A stretch of 64,000 bases of DNA, taken from contig VFFE01007570.1 in assembly GCA_008921705.1 (NCBI GenBank), positions 1,115,915-1,179,914 on the forward strand. The letters are read 5' to 3'. The notes under the pieces were generated by a model. It was not told where the DNA came from and searched no databases. It worked only from the letters and a program-made list of their open reading frames with translations. The number at the start of each line of letters is the position of its first letter. The first letter of the stretch is position 1. The DNA comes from Burhinus oedicnemus (lineage: Eukaryota > Chordata > Aves > Charadriiformes > Burhinidae). This document shows, in pieces, positions 35,961 through 49,224 of this stretch. Position numbers and translations under genes: made by a program.

Positions 35961-38900
35961 ACAAGTTTAAAACTGTTAGGATCAGTTTTTCTTTCACTGA
36001 AGGCAAAAAAAAAAAAAAACCACAAGATACGTACAGTTAAATAAGCTTCAGTAGCGGATACAGACCCAGCTTGTGCCAACATGTGCTAATTCAGTTAAAA
36101 TACTACTTAGGCTATACTAGTTGGTTTGGGGTTTTTTTTTTAAGCAAACAGTATTGCCAGCTGCAAATGCGTTTTATTACTGTTAGTACAAGGATCATCG
36201 TCACCACCACCATCATTATGATTGTGGTCCTCATTAAAATAAATGATTGGTCCTGGTTTTGTATTAAAGCTATTTGAAAAGACAAGGCTGAATGACAGAT
36301 GAAAACAAAGGATGGAAGGGGGTCTTCTGATCTCACCTAATTGAATCTTTGTTGGCTGAATTGATCTGAAAAAAGTTCAAAGATCTGGGATCCATATTAC
36401 ACAAACATTGTTTCATTTAATCAAAACACCCTTTGAAGTGCCATGCTTGCAGACCACCTGTAGCTTTGAAATCTGAAGTCATAGGAAAGCTTTCCTGATG
36501 GTCCACAGTTATGATATGCCAGAGAAAAATAAAAACAGAAAAGGGAGAGGTACATGAAAATCTATTTCGTATCAAGCACCTTTTTACCCATGTCTATGCT
36601 GTCACCTGGAGCAGCAACCAAAGCACTCAGCATAAGGGAGTGCATAACATTATTTTCATGTGCTTTCTGTCTTACTTCACAACTTTAATTGTTGTTGTAT
36701 TTAAAGGCAGTTTCAAAGACACAATAGCCATGAGGTTACCCTTGGTCTCAAGTAAATGTAGCAATACTGTGAGAACTTCCTTTCTCAGGACTCATCTTGC
36801 ATCTGGGAAAGTTCAGCTCTGTACTGAAAAAAGAAACAAACATCGTGTATATTAAAATAGTGGCAACAGAATAAGGAAAAGAAAAAGAAACAATCAAAGT
36901 GAAACATTCAGGGCCAGAATCTCCTCCAGGCATGCAGGTTGTTGGCACAAAGGAGCTACAACATAGCATCAATGGATGCTACGCCATTAGCTTCAAAAAG
37001 GTAAAATTTCAGACCTTCATGTCCAGTGGGTTAGACTGGATAGGCATTCTCCAATTCTATTTTCCCAGGAATTTTTATCCAGAAAACAAACATAGTGGGG
37101 AGATGGCTGGCATGCTCTGCTTTTCAGCAGTCATCAAGCATTATGTCTTCCCTTTGGAATCGTAACCATCCAGTTTAATTTAGAGAAGCTCAGAAGTTGC
37201 TAAGGACTGGTGAACAACAGCACAGGATCACTGAATTACAAGTGGTGCATTTATAGCCTGCTATCTATAACTCAGCCTGTGTTGGAAAAAGCTGAGAACC
37301 TGGGCCAACTTTTCTTCTCAATGATTCAAATCTCAGAGAGGAAAAATGTAAACACACTGAAAATTATGTTACAAGAGATTAAGTTTTCTCAGCTGCAGTT
37401 TACACCTAATTTGTTGATATTGGAACTGTGGAAATACAATCCTGTAGACCTACCTGGAAATCGATAATCTATTTCTATATTTTTCAGATAATTCCTAATA
37501 ACATCCAGATTTCCCCCCTGTATAATAATTTTTCAATTCCACACATCCATTTTCAAAATCTCATGCTCCGGTTAGAAAAAAGCTCTAAATCTGGTTAGGT
37601 TATTTAGCTTCATGCTGCCATTAAAGTCAGGTCTCTTCGGGTTTAGAATAGCCTATCCTAGTGGCTGCACCTTCATATCGTACTAAGCTGTTAACTGCTT
37701 AGAAGAAAAGGGACAAAACCTCAGTGCGTTGCTCTACCTAAGGGATTCACAGCATGTGAATTGCTGGGATGTCCAGAGCAAACAAAGATCTGTGCTACTC
37801 CTTACTGTGTGAATTATGTATTTATTGCAATGTAAATGGTCAAGTCTCTTTTTGGATATAACCTAGGCCTCTCTCTACATATAATGTCTCAAAACAGGGT
37901 GCCAAGGGCAGAACTCTTATTTTAGAATAAAATGATCCAATAATAATTCTTTTATTAATGAAAGAGAATACAAACATGCTACACTTTGGGTGACACTTTA
38001 GTGATAATGCATGACACAAGTCTGTGTGAACGTAAAATATTGAGAAACATTAGGGACCAGTCCATACCTATGCCAACCATAATGCGAAAAACATGTGGTC
38101 CACCGATTAATCGTCTATCACAACACAGCAATTTTCAAATAAACTACTGACACTTCATCTCATTCTGCAAAATATACTATTATACAACAGAAGAAACTAA
38201 AGTTTATAAGGTGGAATATATGCATGTGCTGTCACATAATTACACGCATAGTTTATAAAGGCATTGTAAAATATTGCTTATTATTTCATTTATAGTTTTA
38301 CATGCAAACACATATTGGATATGTACAATATGGTGAGTCAAGCAAATAAGGATTTGCCTTGTGCATTTATCTAAGTTACACATGTTAAAATTGTTGGGTT
38401 TGCCATTTTAGAAGAAAAGTGGCCCTTAATCTCTTGTGCTAGTATGTACACAAGATATGTGTGCACGTGGCTTTTATATATTTGTGTCCTGGATGTCACA
38501 GTCAACATGCATATTTTGGAGCTGTCGAGCAGTGCTAAAAAGTTCATGTACAACAGATTTATTAAATATATAGGGATAATAGCTACCTCTATCTGAGTGT
38601 CTCTGTATAAATGTCTAGATAGACAGATAGATGGATAATTTGGGCAAATTAAATCCTCTTGCTTTGCTGATAACACATCTGCCAGCAAGTGTGCTGTGTG
38701 ACAGACATTTGCCCTTCTCTACATCAATACCTGATAGTTAGGCAGAAAAGAGGCAACATTATATTAGCATATCTATTTCCCTCTCTTTCCTCTACAGGTG
38801 CTAAATAATTAGTACTGGTTGAATTATTCATTGCAAATAATATTCATTGTGAATTTAGCCTTTTTTTAAATATATTTTGCTTACAAATCATTCAAGAGGC

Positions 38901-41900
38901 AATCCTGAATTCTGCAAATATATTCGTTACTCAGAAGTATTCAACAAATACTTGGACAAAGCTCTTTTGGCCTAGAAAAACACTGGTTCATAAATCAATT
39001 TCTTCAGACAATTATAATGTATGATTGGCCATCAAAAGCAGATGCTGTGGTTTCTCTGTTCTTGTTGGTAGACTTTAAATTTTAAAAAAAGCAAGTGAAA
39101 AGTGCTAACTAGCAAATAATCCACACCTGGAGTGAGTTTTCTGGCTCATAACCATTTATGAGACTTTTGAGATTAGCAAATAGAAATTACAGAGAAGTAA
39201 GAAATTTGTGAATACGCTAGTGAATCTAGTCTTCATTTTGCACTGCCACTGTGTAATAGTTTAAGTCTAACCAAGCGTATTCAGATAATAGGAGTTACGG
39301 TGTGACTGTCTCTCTATTTGTAGTAATTGAGTCCCAATCTGGAATGCAGCTGTATCAGAAGCAGTAAATATAATGATAGTCTAATAGAATAGTATAGCCA
39401 AAACTTCATAGTAGACCTGATCACAGCTAACTGGGGTAAGCATGGCTACTTACAAATGCATGCTCTCTCCAGCATTCCTGATTGAAGTTTCCATTCCACT
39501 TCAAAGTTGAGAATTAAGAGTTCCTTCAGAAGCAGTATAAGTTTTCCACGAGTGCATGCATATACAGATATACAAGTCACCTGGCATTTTAAGCTACACA
39601 GAAATCTCAAAATCTGAACTGAGAGAAACTTCAGCAAAATAAAAGAAATGAAAATGTGCTTATAAGACACCTTTATAATAGAGGTTACTGTTAGCCCGCT
39701 TACAAGTGAGGTATCCCTAAAGCCTTTATTAAAAAGAAGATCCGGAGTTCCTAAGCAGATAGAAATCAAGGGCTGTATACCAAGGAAGGCCATGAACAAT
39801 TTCTTCTAATCAAAAGAAATGGAAGAAGTGCAACTTAAAATATCTGCCAGTCACTCAGCACTATATTCATCCAGCACAGGAGGACAAATTATAACGAAGT
39901 CTATTGCACTCCAGCTTCTTCTGTCCTTATGCATTTTTTTAAAGGCTTCACACTCTCCCTTACATATGAAAAGAGGAAAATTCTGATGATTTTTTATCAC
40001 TGCGGATGAGGAGAAATTCTGCTCAGTTATGGACATCCTGCAGGTTAACCCCTGCCGAGTCTATTTGCTGAGTCTTGAGAAGGTTACTGGAGCAGAAATA
40101 TCACCTACCCTTCCATATAGAGTGACTACATGGCTTGAAAAAGTTAACATTTCAAGATTACACAATATTGAGTTCTATATGCAACCTTCCAACTATGTAA
40201 ATTCCTTGCATTTTATAAAATGGAATGTAATCAGGTGGTCTAATGTCAGCCAGCATCCAAAGGTAATTGCTTTTCTGGAAGAAAAAAAGAATAATTTTGC
40301 AATATTCAGCACAAACGTTCGTTGTCATTTTCAGCTAGACCAGTTTTATTTTGAGGCTCTGTGTATTTTAATCTGTATTAGAAACATTTCTAAATTATTT
40401 TTTCTTTAAAGTAATCTTAGATTTTTGTGAGGGCTTTTGGTCTTTCTGCTGATGAAGAGCAATAGGGCAACAGAAACACCACAGATCCTTTGAGCCCATG
40501 AACATTATTATTTACCATATTAAGAGACATGTTATTACCCTGAAACACAAAAACGGAATTAGCCTCGCATCTCTTTCCAGCTGCAATGGATATTGATACA
40601 AAAATCCCCATGGGTGATTGAATGGGTTCCAGTAAACAAAAGTGTCTGATCATCAAAGTATAAATGTGACACTTCAGCCAACTCCTTCACGACAAAGCCA
40701 GGTTCAACATGACAAGACCTGATGATCCACATAATTTCGCTGACTGGGACACCAGAGAGAATGCAACTGGTCTGAAGACAGCACTTGAAAATTCTCTCTG
40801 TGAGACTCCTTTAGACAGGAGAGCAAGCTTCCTTTACTACACAGGAAAAAAATAAAATGAGGCAATTTATTCACATCCAGCATTTTCTTGTGGCTGCTTG
40901 TTTGTCTTAGCACAAATCCTTCACTGTCGCTTAAGCTACTAGCTACTTGTTGCTATTCCGCTGAAGATGGCTTCATCCTTGATGCGTGTACAAATGAGTT
41001 GCATTATTGCTCATTTTTTAAGGAAGCATGTGAATAGTCAGGCTGCAGTACTGCACTGTATTTAATTTATTCTAGCTTTGGCTATTGCCAGAATGGTCTG
41101 TCCTGCTCCTCTAATCATCTCTTCAGGCCAGGCATCTCCTCTATTTTCTGTACAGTGATAATGATAATGGGCTGGATCAGCCAGTCTTATTTTGGAGTTA
41201 GTTTTCTACAGATTCAGGGAATGAAAATCGAAAACAAGGGAGGCTGTGAAGATTGGGGCTGCCATTTTCAGCAGCATCTGCACTGGCTGAGAAAGAATGT
41301 GAAACTGCACCTTTGGGTTTTGGGTGCTTATTGATGTCGGAGTAGACTCATTTCCAAAGGGTCAAATTTCATAACTGCCAGTTCCCTCCTAACGTAGGGA
41401 TATAATTGTGCATAGTGTGACTGCATTTTGAACAGAAATTAAGGAACCAGACGTAGGTAACTACAGGCCTGTTAGGGTCTTCAGACAAGAGTTGGTAGAA
41501 GCCGGTTTAGATGAGAAGGACACGCTGGCAGCAGTGTGACAGTGGGTAATCAAGTTCTCACTTTGTGGCACTTCCATCGGCTGACACACTGTGTGCTGTC
41601 AGGCCTAAGGAGCTGAACCTGAAATCCTGTGCCTGTAGATCAAGCCATCTTGATGATGTTTATCCTAAAGTAAGAAGCAGCAATGCTGCCTCCAGCCGTG
41701 CTTAAGCTGTGTTAAGCTTAAGTTTAAGGACTGTCCAGCTCGTAATTGGAGCTCATTCCTATTTATTCAGCATAGTTTTTTCTTTCCAATTCTCTGATCT
41801 CACCAGGTCCCATCAAATGTTCAACATCAGATGGCACATTTTGTCACTTGTCTCAGAAACCTGAAATACTTTTTTTTTTTTTAAACCTCCAAAAATTTCT

Positions 41901-42504
41901 GCCTTAAAAGATTGTTTTACTTTTGACTAGTTAATTACTGGGAAGCTGGAGACAAGACTTATGTTTATAGCACTCAGACAGGTTTTTGAATACAATTTCT
42001 GTTGAGTTGAGGCCAGAATTTATTTTTTCTATCCTTCTCTTGTGATTGTTTTACACTATGAATCTCTGTGTAGTCTTGTTCTTATTTGCACAGGCTCAGC
42101 AATATTATATTTTTCTGACCACACAATATACTGTTGTACTCAGTGCTGTCCTCTATGAGGGGACTTGGAGGCTGATACTCCTGCAATAGTGTCATATATA
42201 TCAGCCAGAGCTCTGAGTTTAACTTATCCCAAGGCATGCCATCTGCGAAGCAGAGAAGAAATTCTAAAGCACAACAGAGCAATTTACCCTTCCTATAAAT
42301 TTCATGTGTATTTCTAATCTTGTATATGTATTTTTAAGTGCTTTTCCTTTTCCCTGGGAAAATAACAGTAGTAGAATATCCTCTTCATGTGAGGGATTTC
42401 ATATTGTGTATTTCTCTGTGTCCCTGGGCACTTTATCAAGTTATTTTCTTTTTCCATATTGTCCTAATGAGCAAACTCCTGTTCTTCATAAGCAAAATAA
42501 AAGC

Positions 42505-42519
42505 AAAAAAAAAAAAAAA
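42505..42519. repeat. Poly-A homopolymer run
   Basis: Fifteen consecutive A residues preceded by AATAAAAGC. The upstream sequence is not a recognisable processed gene copy, so it is treated as a simple repeat. Confidence 0.85.
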
Positions 42520-43600
42520 GTTTGCTTCCACCATTAGCTTCAAATATTCACCACTGGAAATAACAATTGTATACCAAGCCTGGTAGTTGAGGCTTCGTAT
42601 AAAGTGCTTTTCATTAGTACTGGTGATGGTGTCTTTGCTGCTATCCTGGAACACAGGCGTCCTAACAACTCTTAGACTTGCTGTACTTGCTTTGGGGTTA
42701 TCATTCACAAGCACATATACGCATTGGCTGCACTATATTAGCAAGTAGCCAGTTCATTTTAATGGAAGATCATCTAAATCCATTAAGTTCTGCAGAGGGA
42801 TTAGACTGAGCTGCCTTGCTCTTGTCCATACCAACCTTAGATCTTTTGGCAAAAGCAAGAAAGAACCAGATGGGAATTTCTGGGATCATGACTGGAGTGC
42901 TGGAGGTTAGTATTGGTCTTTTTTTTCACATATATTATAGATTATTCCTCCTGATGTTGACGAATCAAGACTGATTTGTAACCTAGCTGAGAATGCAGCT
43001 TTCATAATTTCTTTACTATGAAGAAAACCAATGGATAAAGTTCTTCCTGTGTACCAGTCCTGAGCTGGTAGCCTGTTCTTTACATGGAAGAGCTTTTAGT
43101 TGTTTGAAGTGTGAAAGAGAACGCGACTATAATTTGCCTTCTGCTTTAATAATATGTTTATAACATATAGTCAGTTAACAACTTCATGGCTGAATTACTG
43201 CTCAATTGTCCACTGTGTTTTCCTTTAATTTTTATTTGACTATTCCTTACACTTTTTCTACCTAGATGAAAAATAGCAAGGAAATATCCATCTAGTTATT
43301 CCACAGAATGGCCAGACCCAGACCAATAACTTTCTATGACTACAAAAAGCCTGCTGAAAATAGATCCAGCTATTTATTTTAGAGATCTTAAAAGGCAGAT
43401 TATCCTATTTGGACCAACAGAAATTCATATATAAATTGTGAGAGTGACACGTTTCTAAAGCTTTCCAAATGTCTAAAGTACTCAATCATTTGTATACCTG
43501 AGAAAAAATGAAAAATATAAATAAAATTAACAGAAGTGGGAATTAACGGCTATCTTATTTGGGAAGACACAGATATTATAGGTCTTCTATGACAGGAAAT

Positions 43601-43631
43601 AAATGTTTACAAATGTTTACAAAATGTTTAC
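43601..43631. repeat. Short tandem repeat AAATGTTTAC x 3
   Basis: Copies at 43601-43610, 43611-43620 and 43621-43631 (the last with one extra A). TGTTTAC is also the core of forkhead binding sites, so this forms a triple forkhead-like array, but slippage alone explains it. Confidence 0.85.
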
Positions 43632-44299
43632 AAAATAATCTCAGCTTGAATTGCTTTTCTACTCACCTGAATCATTTGAAACATCTCCAGGATCTTGGCT
43701 GCTGCAGCTGAAAATACAAACATAGTAGATTTTTAAATATACAATGTGGTCTACTTACTGATTTTTGTTTGTGATTTCAAGTCCTTTAAAATAAACATGG
43801 AAATTATTCTTCAGTAGAAAGCAATGACTATTTTGTATTTCACACAGAACTACTAGAGACTCCATACATAGGCTGCAGCAGTGCACAGTTACACAATGAG
43901 CTTACCAGACTCTTACACGAATGGTACATGTGTTTTATTACACAATGAAAATATAGCTGTGAAAGCCATAGCAGCCATTCATCATGTATTATTTCATAGT
44001 ATGCATTATCATATGTACAGGTAAATTTAATAAATATCACAGGCACATAAAAACTCAAATGCTAGCAAAACCAGCTGCCAATACCCAGATCCTGAAAATG
44101 TCACTAACATACTTATTGCAATTCTTTATAAAAACGGTTAAATAAATATTTGATTATATGAAAAAGGGAAAATGAAATAAAATTATCAAATAAAAGAAAA
44201 AAAAAAGGCTGATTCCTTTACACAGATAGGAGCTGTAAAACATCTCTTACAATAAGGAGCCAAGCAGTTCAACCTACTCAATTTATCAAAAAGGCAGAT

Positions 44300-44540
44300 A
44301 AGAAAGAATTTGAACACTGTGTATAGAAAGGCAGAAACAATACTGGGGCAGGTGAGGGGCTTTTCAATGTAACTGATAGAGATATTAAAAGATATATTAG
44401 CAGGAAGATGATATTAGCTTCAGCCTTGAAATAAGACTCAGTATCCTAGCGGAGAAGGTAATTAAACACTGGAATGGCTTAGTAGGTGTAAGTAGAGTCA
44501 ACATTACCCAGAATCTTTCAAATTAGATCCTTCAAAACAT
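44300..44540 (+). mobile_element. Possible ancient LINE (CR1/L2 clade) 3' fragment
   Basis: Plus-strand phrases GGTAATTAAACACTGGAATGG (about 44457) and CATTACCCAGAATCTTTCAA (about 44502) are in the order and spacing of a degraded CR1/L2-clade ORF2 C-terminus. The part before 44400 is only vaguely similar. Low-confidence family call from memory. Confidence 0.38.
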
Positions 44541-46574
44541 TGGTGTTAAATAATGTTTTCACAACAAAAGCTGCCTGTGTTTTCTGACAACATGGCTGTG
44601 CTTTTACCCTCTCACCTTTGGTACCTGTCAACAGATACCTGTGAAACTTTTTCTTCATTCCCTCCCTTTACAAAAGATCAAGGAGCTTTGCATTGTCATC
44701 AGGACATTTTCAACTTTACATTAGGACATAAACTAGAATGAAATCTCGTGCTGGTACTCACGGTCATCTCCAAAAGCCTGGAAGGACTAGTCAATTGACC
44801 AGATATATTCCCATGCTTAGGTGATTGGAACCATGCTAGACTTGGTGTAAGGACAGAATTTCTCTACAAATGCGTATTAATTGAGCTTTTAGGGTGTTTT
44901 ATTACTCTCTGCAGCACAGGAGATGGAATTCCCCAGTGAATTGTCTTCAGATTGCTATGGGGTTTAGGTTTTTAAATATATGTGCCTCCATGTAACATAG
45001 TAGTTTCCACTTAATGGAGAACCAACCCAGACGGTTCAGGAAGGTCAGGATGAAGCTGAGCTCTCCAAATGTGGTTAGATGCCTCCTTTAAAGTGAATTC
45101 AATACTCCCTGGACACCTTCAACTGTATAGATTAAATCCATATTCTTTTGGAAACTTTCATACTTAGCTTACATGGAGACAACAGCATTTAGTTGTCTAG
45201 AGTGTGGAGTTTATCCCGACCTTTGGTAGGAATGCACAAGCATAACACATTTAATCATCTGACATTGCAGGGCTCTGAGCTTTGGGAGCACCCAAGTATC
45301 ACCTGTTTTCTTCTGGAGGCACAAAATGGTTCAGGATTTCAGTGAAACCCACGCTGTTGGACTCAGTGAAGGGACAGCTACAACTCTGTGAAATTTAATG
45401 GTGTGTAATGCATAAGAGATACATGTTCAACCCTGAAATGCAGGTTGGTGACACCCTCTCTTTGTCAGAGGATATTGCTGCCTTGAAAATAAAGTAGAAT
45501 CAAAATTCACAAAGTGTTTCTTTTAACATTTGTTTATTTAGAGATGTTGGCATTATGGTCCTTCCCAGGACATGGCTAGACATGCGGTTTTCCTCTTCTA
45601 GAAACAACAAGCCCCTCTTCAGTATAAGTTTCTTTACAAGATTTATCAGCTCTGAAGATTAGAATCCGTTTATTCTTTGAACAAGCTGTCCTAAAAGGTG
45701 CTTGTTGAAAATGTGCCCCAAGAAATTAATTGTCAAAGACAACCCCAGGAAGAACAAATGCTTCCAAATGTACTTAATGATAGGTAAAGCATCTATATAA
45801 ATTTCTGTGTTTTCAGAGCACAGCCCAAACACTTACAGTTAACATTAATTATATGACCACTTGTAAAGTGGCACCATTTCAGGGAGCAAAGCTCATACAA
45901 TCTATTTTCCATGAAACTCTGAAGCATGGGTCTTGTAGGTTTTTGGGTTCCCCAGATAACACAGCCATGATCTCAAAATCAGTACATAAGTCAGCCCTCA
46001 ACTCCAGTGTTTCTGTAGAGGCTGTTAGCTTGGTTGGCACCACATCGTCTCACAAACATAGAGTCTGACCAAAAGCTTCTGAATGCTCACATGAGCACCC
46101 GTCTTGTCAGAATTGCACCCAGAGACTTCAAAGTTTCCCACTAAATACTGTGCTTTTTTCACCTGACCTACCTGCTGACTAGATATATAAATAATTCGAA
46201 GATATCTATTTCATCAGTGCTGAATAACATGAAAAACACAAAATAATGACAGAATGTCTTTAAAAGGAATGAAAATAGTAATGAAGTAGAAAAGAGAAAG
46301 AAAAAAAAAAGAGTAATGAGATGGCAGAAAGGAATGATAAGAATGAAAGCAAAGGGAGACCATGGCACTGTATCTCTGGATGGCTAATCAAGTGAAATTT
46401 TATTTGATATAAAATCAGTGTGAGGTCATCTTCAGCCACAAAGTATGTAACAGAATGCCAGGCAAGGACTGCTGACACTCTCACCAGTAATTTCAACTAC
46501 ATGCAAAATTTGACCAATGCACAGTTAGGAGTCATCTTTTTTTTTTTTCCCTAAAGATATTTGCTTTGCTAAGT
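44541..46574. other. Unique non-coding DNA
   Basis: No recognisable feature. It has purine-rich sequence around 46255-46345 and a 12-T run at 46537-46548. Confidence 0.5.
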
Positions 46575-46700
46575 ATCCTTAGTTACAGAAAAAGAGGGGA
46601 AGCAAATAAATCATTGAAGTCAAATGACTTTTTAGTACTAGATGTGGAATGAAGTCTGGAGGATGAGTGAGAGGTTTGTTGTGACTTCAGTCCCAAGCAT
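46575..46700 (+). mobile_element. Possible MIR-like SINE relic
   Basis: GTTACAGAAAAAGAGGGGAA (about 46582) followed by GAAGTCAAATGACTTTTTAG (about 46616) and GGAATGAAGTCTGG (about 46647) has the order of the central part of MIR-type SINEs. It is shorter and weaker than the copies at 33075 and 54630. Confidence 0.33.
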
Positions 46701-47249
46701 CCAGATGTTAGTCCAGGCCTCTTGATCTCAATGAACTGAGGAGGGAATTTAAACATGAAAGTTTTATTTCAGAGTTCTTGCAATACTATCTCTGTCCTGC
46801 TGAGACAAAGCTTATTAAAAAGATTCAATTGAACATTGTTTTAAAAATTTAATCTGACAAATCTTTTGAGGTTTGGGTTTGGGTTTAGGTAAAAGTTTGT
46901 GTGAATAATAACAGAAAATGGTTTCAGGTAGGTCTGTGCCTTCCACGCTGTCTTTCTGTCAATGCGCTCCTGAATTGCTGATTTGTTTTAATAAGTTTGC
47001 TCTTGGTGGTTGCTGAGCAAAAGACACACACTAACAAGGAAGATGGTGACACCATCTATACAGAAAGAGCTGTCAAACCCACATGTTCAACAAACAGGAA
47101 AATTATCTGTGTCATTTGCGGTCATCATAGGACTACTTGTCACAAAAGCAGGTAGAGCAGTTTCAAACAGAAGTGCGGTTTCAGAGTTACCACTGTCCCT
47201 TTTATTTCTGTAGGGGGTTCTTTCAAAAAGACACACTCTGCAGGACCAA
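46701..47249. other. Unique non-coding DNA
   Basis: Nothing coding. A telomere-like variant array (GTTTGGGTTTGGGTTTAGG) lies at about 46871-46889. Confidence 0.5.
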
Positions 47250-47620
47250 GTAGAAAAAGCTTCGATTAGGGCTGTACAGTATGTGACTAAAGGATTTGTT
47301 AACCTTAGCGCTTCAAAGCACACTTGAAAATAAGATTCAAATGGGGTCTTTCTTTTGTGGTTCTGTAGTGATAAACGAGTTCTCCATGCACCAATGCTCA
47401 CGATTACTACTTCTCCAACGTTGTGAGTCTGGATGAACGCTAGATCAGTCTAAGTAATGTCCAGCACATTTCATCCATACTAAATAATGTATGTCATGGC
47501 ATGCCTCTCCATTTTGCTTAGGAAAGAGTTGCAAGTCTAGTCATAGCTTTTCTGGGGTTATATCATTAATCTTCAGGTGCTCCACAGAACTTGCAAGATT
47601 TTTCCACTACAGAAAGGAAG
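47250..47620. promoter_or_regulatory. Candidate conserved non-coding element
   Basis: Unique sequence with retained CpGs (near 47309, 47376, 47400, 47419 and 47438), a GGATTTGTTAACC segment near 47291 and TCATTAATCTTCAGGTGCTCC near 47563. It has no transposon signature. The antisense 104-codon frame (47087-47401) has no recognisable domain. The interpretation is inference only. Confidence 0.3.
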
Positions 47621-48489
47621 GGAAGGGGAAGCCCAATGGGTAATTGGTATTTTTTGTTGGGGGTTTTTTGCGTTTTTTTTCAAAAAGAAAAAAAAGATGT
47701 GGATTTAAAGTTAAAGAATGTTTTGCTTTAAGGCTCACTCATAAGCTATGTTTTAAAACACTTATGCTTGAATCTCTGCAAGAAGCTTACTTCCTAATGA
47801 TCAGTTTATGAATTAGTGGAATAATTCATGACATACCCTTAGGATCAATACCTTTAAATGTGCCTGTGGGTAACATCACTCACATGATTCATCCCAATAT
47901 AGCAAGTGGAACTATTCAAATACTTACAGGTGTAACTGCTTAACAGACCCTTTACTGTTCATATGAAAGTGAAAAGTAGCCTTTTTGCCACTGGAGCACA
48001 CTGAACGCATTATATTTAGGGTTCTTCTGATTCTGACAACAGTGCATCATTAGCAGTGTTAGGTGTAGTTATTCCTCTCTCTCTCTCGGTATAAGAAAGG
48101 CCTCCAAAATTTAATTCTTCCTCGAGAGCGAACACATTCCACAAAGGGTACCGGGACGTCTCTCTCCTTCAAGGTTTATATGAGCAGTCACTTTCATATC
48201 TTGTCTGTAACTGATAGCTGTTGGTCCAGGTGTCTTATTGCTTGATTCAGGACTTTATACTCTGATGGCTTCTTTTCCCTCTTCAAGAGCTGATCTATCC
48301 TCCAATTTAAGTCTAATAATTTAGAGCCTACAAATTTAGAGCCTTGCTTCTGCTGCTTGTTAATGCTGCTGTTTTATCCATACCCCTTGGATAGCTTAGT
48401 TTAGTCAATCTGTCTGTCTACCTAGCCTATTCTATTCTCTTCTACAGACAAAGCTTTCAAGCCCTAGCACCACTCTGTCAGCACTCTTC
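47621..48489. other. Non-coding DNA with short CT repeat
   Basis: No gene was recognised. A CT microsatellite of about 13 bases lies near 48074-48087. The rest is unique up to the LTR insertion site. Confidence 0.5.
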
Positions 48490-48494
48490 CCAGG
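48490..48494. repeat. Target-site duplication, left copy (CCAGG)
   Basis: CCAGG directly precedes the TG start of the LTR and is repeated exactly after its CA end. A 5-bp duplication is compatible with ERVL (class III) integration. Confidence 0.85.
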
Positions 48495-49219
48495 TGTCCT
48501 AGTTTGAGATAAAACAGAACCAATTTTGTTCAGTAACTTTACTTTTTAGCTAGGCCTCTTCTAACTGCTGAAATTAACAGCATGACAGACAGATAACTGT
48601 TTGCTCTCAGAGTGATGAGACCTGTGTTTATAGTTGATGCCAAGGAACGGGATGCAGAGAGGCTCCTGCTTATACTTATTGCTGTAACATCCAAGGCCAG
48701 CCAACTTTGTTACTTGCCCCATTGGAGGGTTGGAAGCGGAAAAGTTTAAAGGGGTCACACCTGCGGGGAGGAGCGGACAGGAGAAGTGACCCAAAACTGA
48801 CCCACAGGGTATTCCATCCCATCTGTATCATGCTCAGTATAAAAGCTGAGGGATCAAAGGGTCAGCCCTCTTTCTTCGACGGCCGGCGTCCGAGGAGGGC
48901 TCTGTCTTTTCGTCTGCCTTTGCTCCTGATCCTGAATCCAGATCCAGAATCCAGTTCCCATCCATCACTGGGTCCAGTCTGGGACTTCCCCAGTACCTGC
49001 TGGTGACGTGATTGTCCTCCTGGGAGCTTGATGTGGTTTTGTATATATTTCATTATTTTCTTTTTATTTTATTATTAATATTTCCTTAAAGTAGTTTAGT
49101 TCCTTCTAAACTCATAAGTCTCACTTTTTCTTTCTCTCTCTCCTGCCTCCCTTCCAAGTGGGGCAGGAGAGCTCATCTGTCGTTCCGCCTGATTGGGCCA
49201 ATCTAGCCCAAACCAGACA
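48495..49219 (+). mobile_element. Complete solo LTR, avian ERVL-like
   Basis: A 725-base element starts TGTCCTAGTTTGAG and ends AGCCCAAACCAGACA. These near-inverted termini are flanked by a perfect 5-bp duplication (CCAGG). Plus-strand signals include TATAAAAG at 48838-48845 preceded by a module (about 48787-48830) shared with the LTR at 3046-3538. No canonical AATAAA lies downstream; the AT-rich ATTATTAATATT near 49070 may serve instead or the signal has mutated. No internal retroviral sequence or second LTR is present, so LTR-LTR recombination has removed the provirus. Short open frames inside it are not genes. Confidence 0.88.
48838..48845 (+). promoter_or_regulatory. TATA box of the solo LTR
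   Basis: TATAAAAG lies 344 bases into the LTR, just downstream of a TATTCCATCCCATCTG segment that resembles the corresponding segment of the other LTR in the window. Its position fits a U3 core promoter. Confidence 0.6.
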
Positions 49220-49224
49220 CCAGG
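49220..49224. repeat. Target-site duplication, right copy (CCAGG)
   Basis: Exact copy of the five bases at 48490-48494, directly after the LTR end. Confidence 0.85.

Larger units (their letters stand above)
35961..44299. other. Unique AT-rich non-coding DNA
   Basis: No exon, RNA gene or confident transposon was recognised over about 8 kb. Small features are a 14-A run (36005-36018), a short GATA-type microsatellite near 38617-38637 and a 15-A run (42505-42519). A triplicated AAATGTTTAC unit (43601-43631) is listed separately. Frames of 105, 117 and 126 codons (38371-38688 minus, 39446-39799 minus, 40029-40409 plus) have no recognisable domain. The patch at 40930-41190 looks like unique, possibly conserved, sequence. 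Confidence 0.5.

Noticed and set aside
40029..40409. 126-codon plus-strand open frame
   Set aside because: No recognisable family, no promoter or splice context and AT-driven composition. Treated as chance.
41450..41490. Possible CR1 ORF2 fragment (GGTAACTACAGGCCTGTTAGG)
   Set aside because: About 20 bases of similarity, with no continuation on either side.
46871..46889. Interstitial telomere-like repeat (TTTGGG type)
   Set aside because: Only about three units of a variant hexamer. The canonical TTAGGG array is absent.
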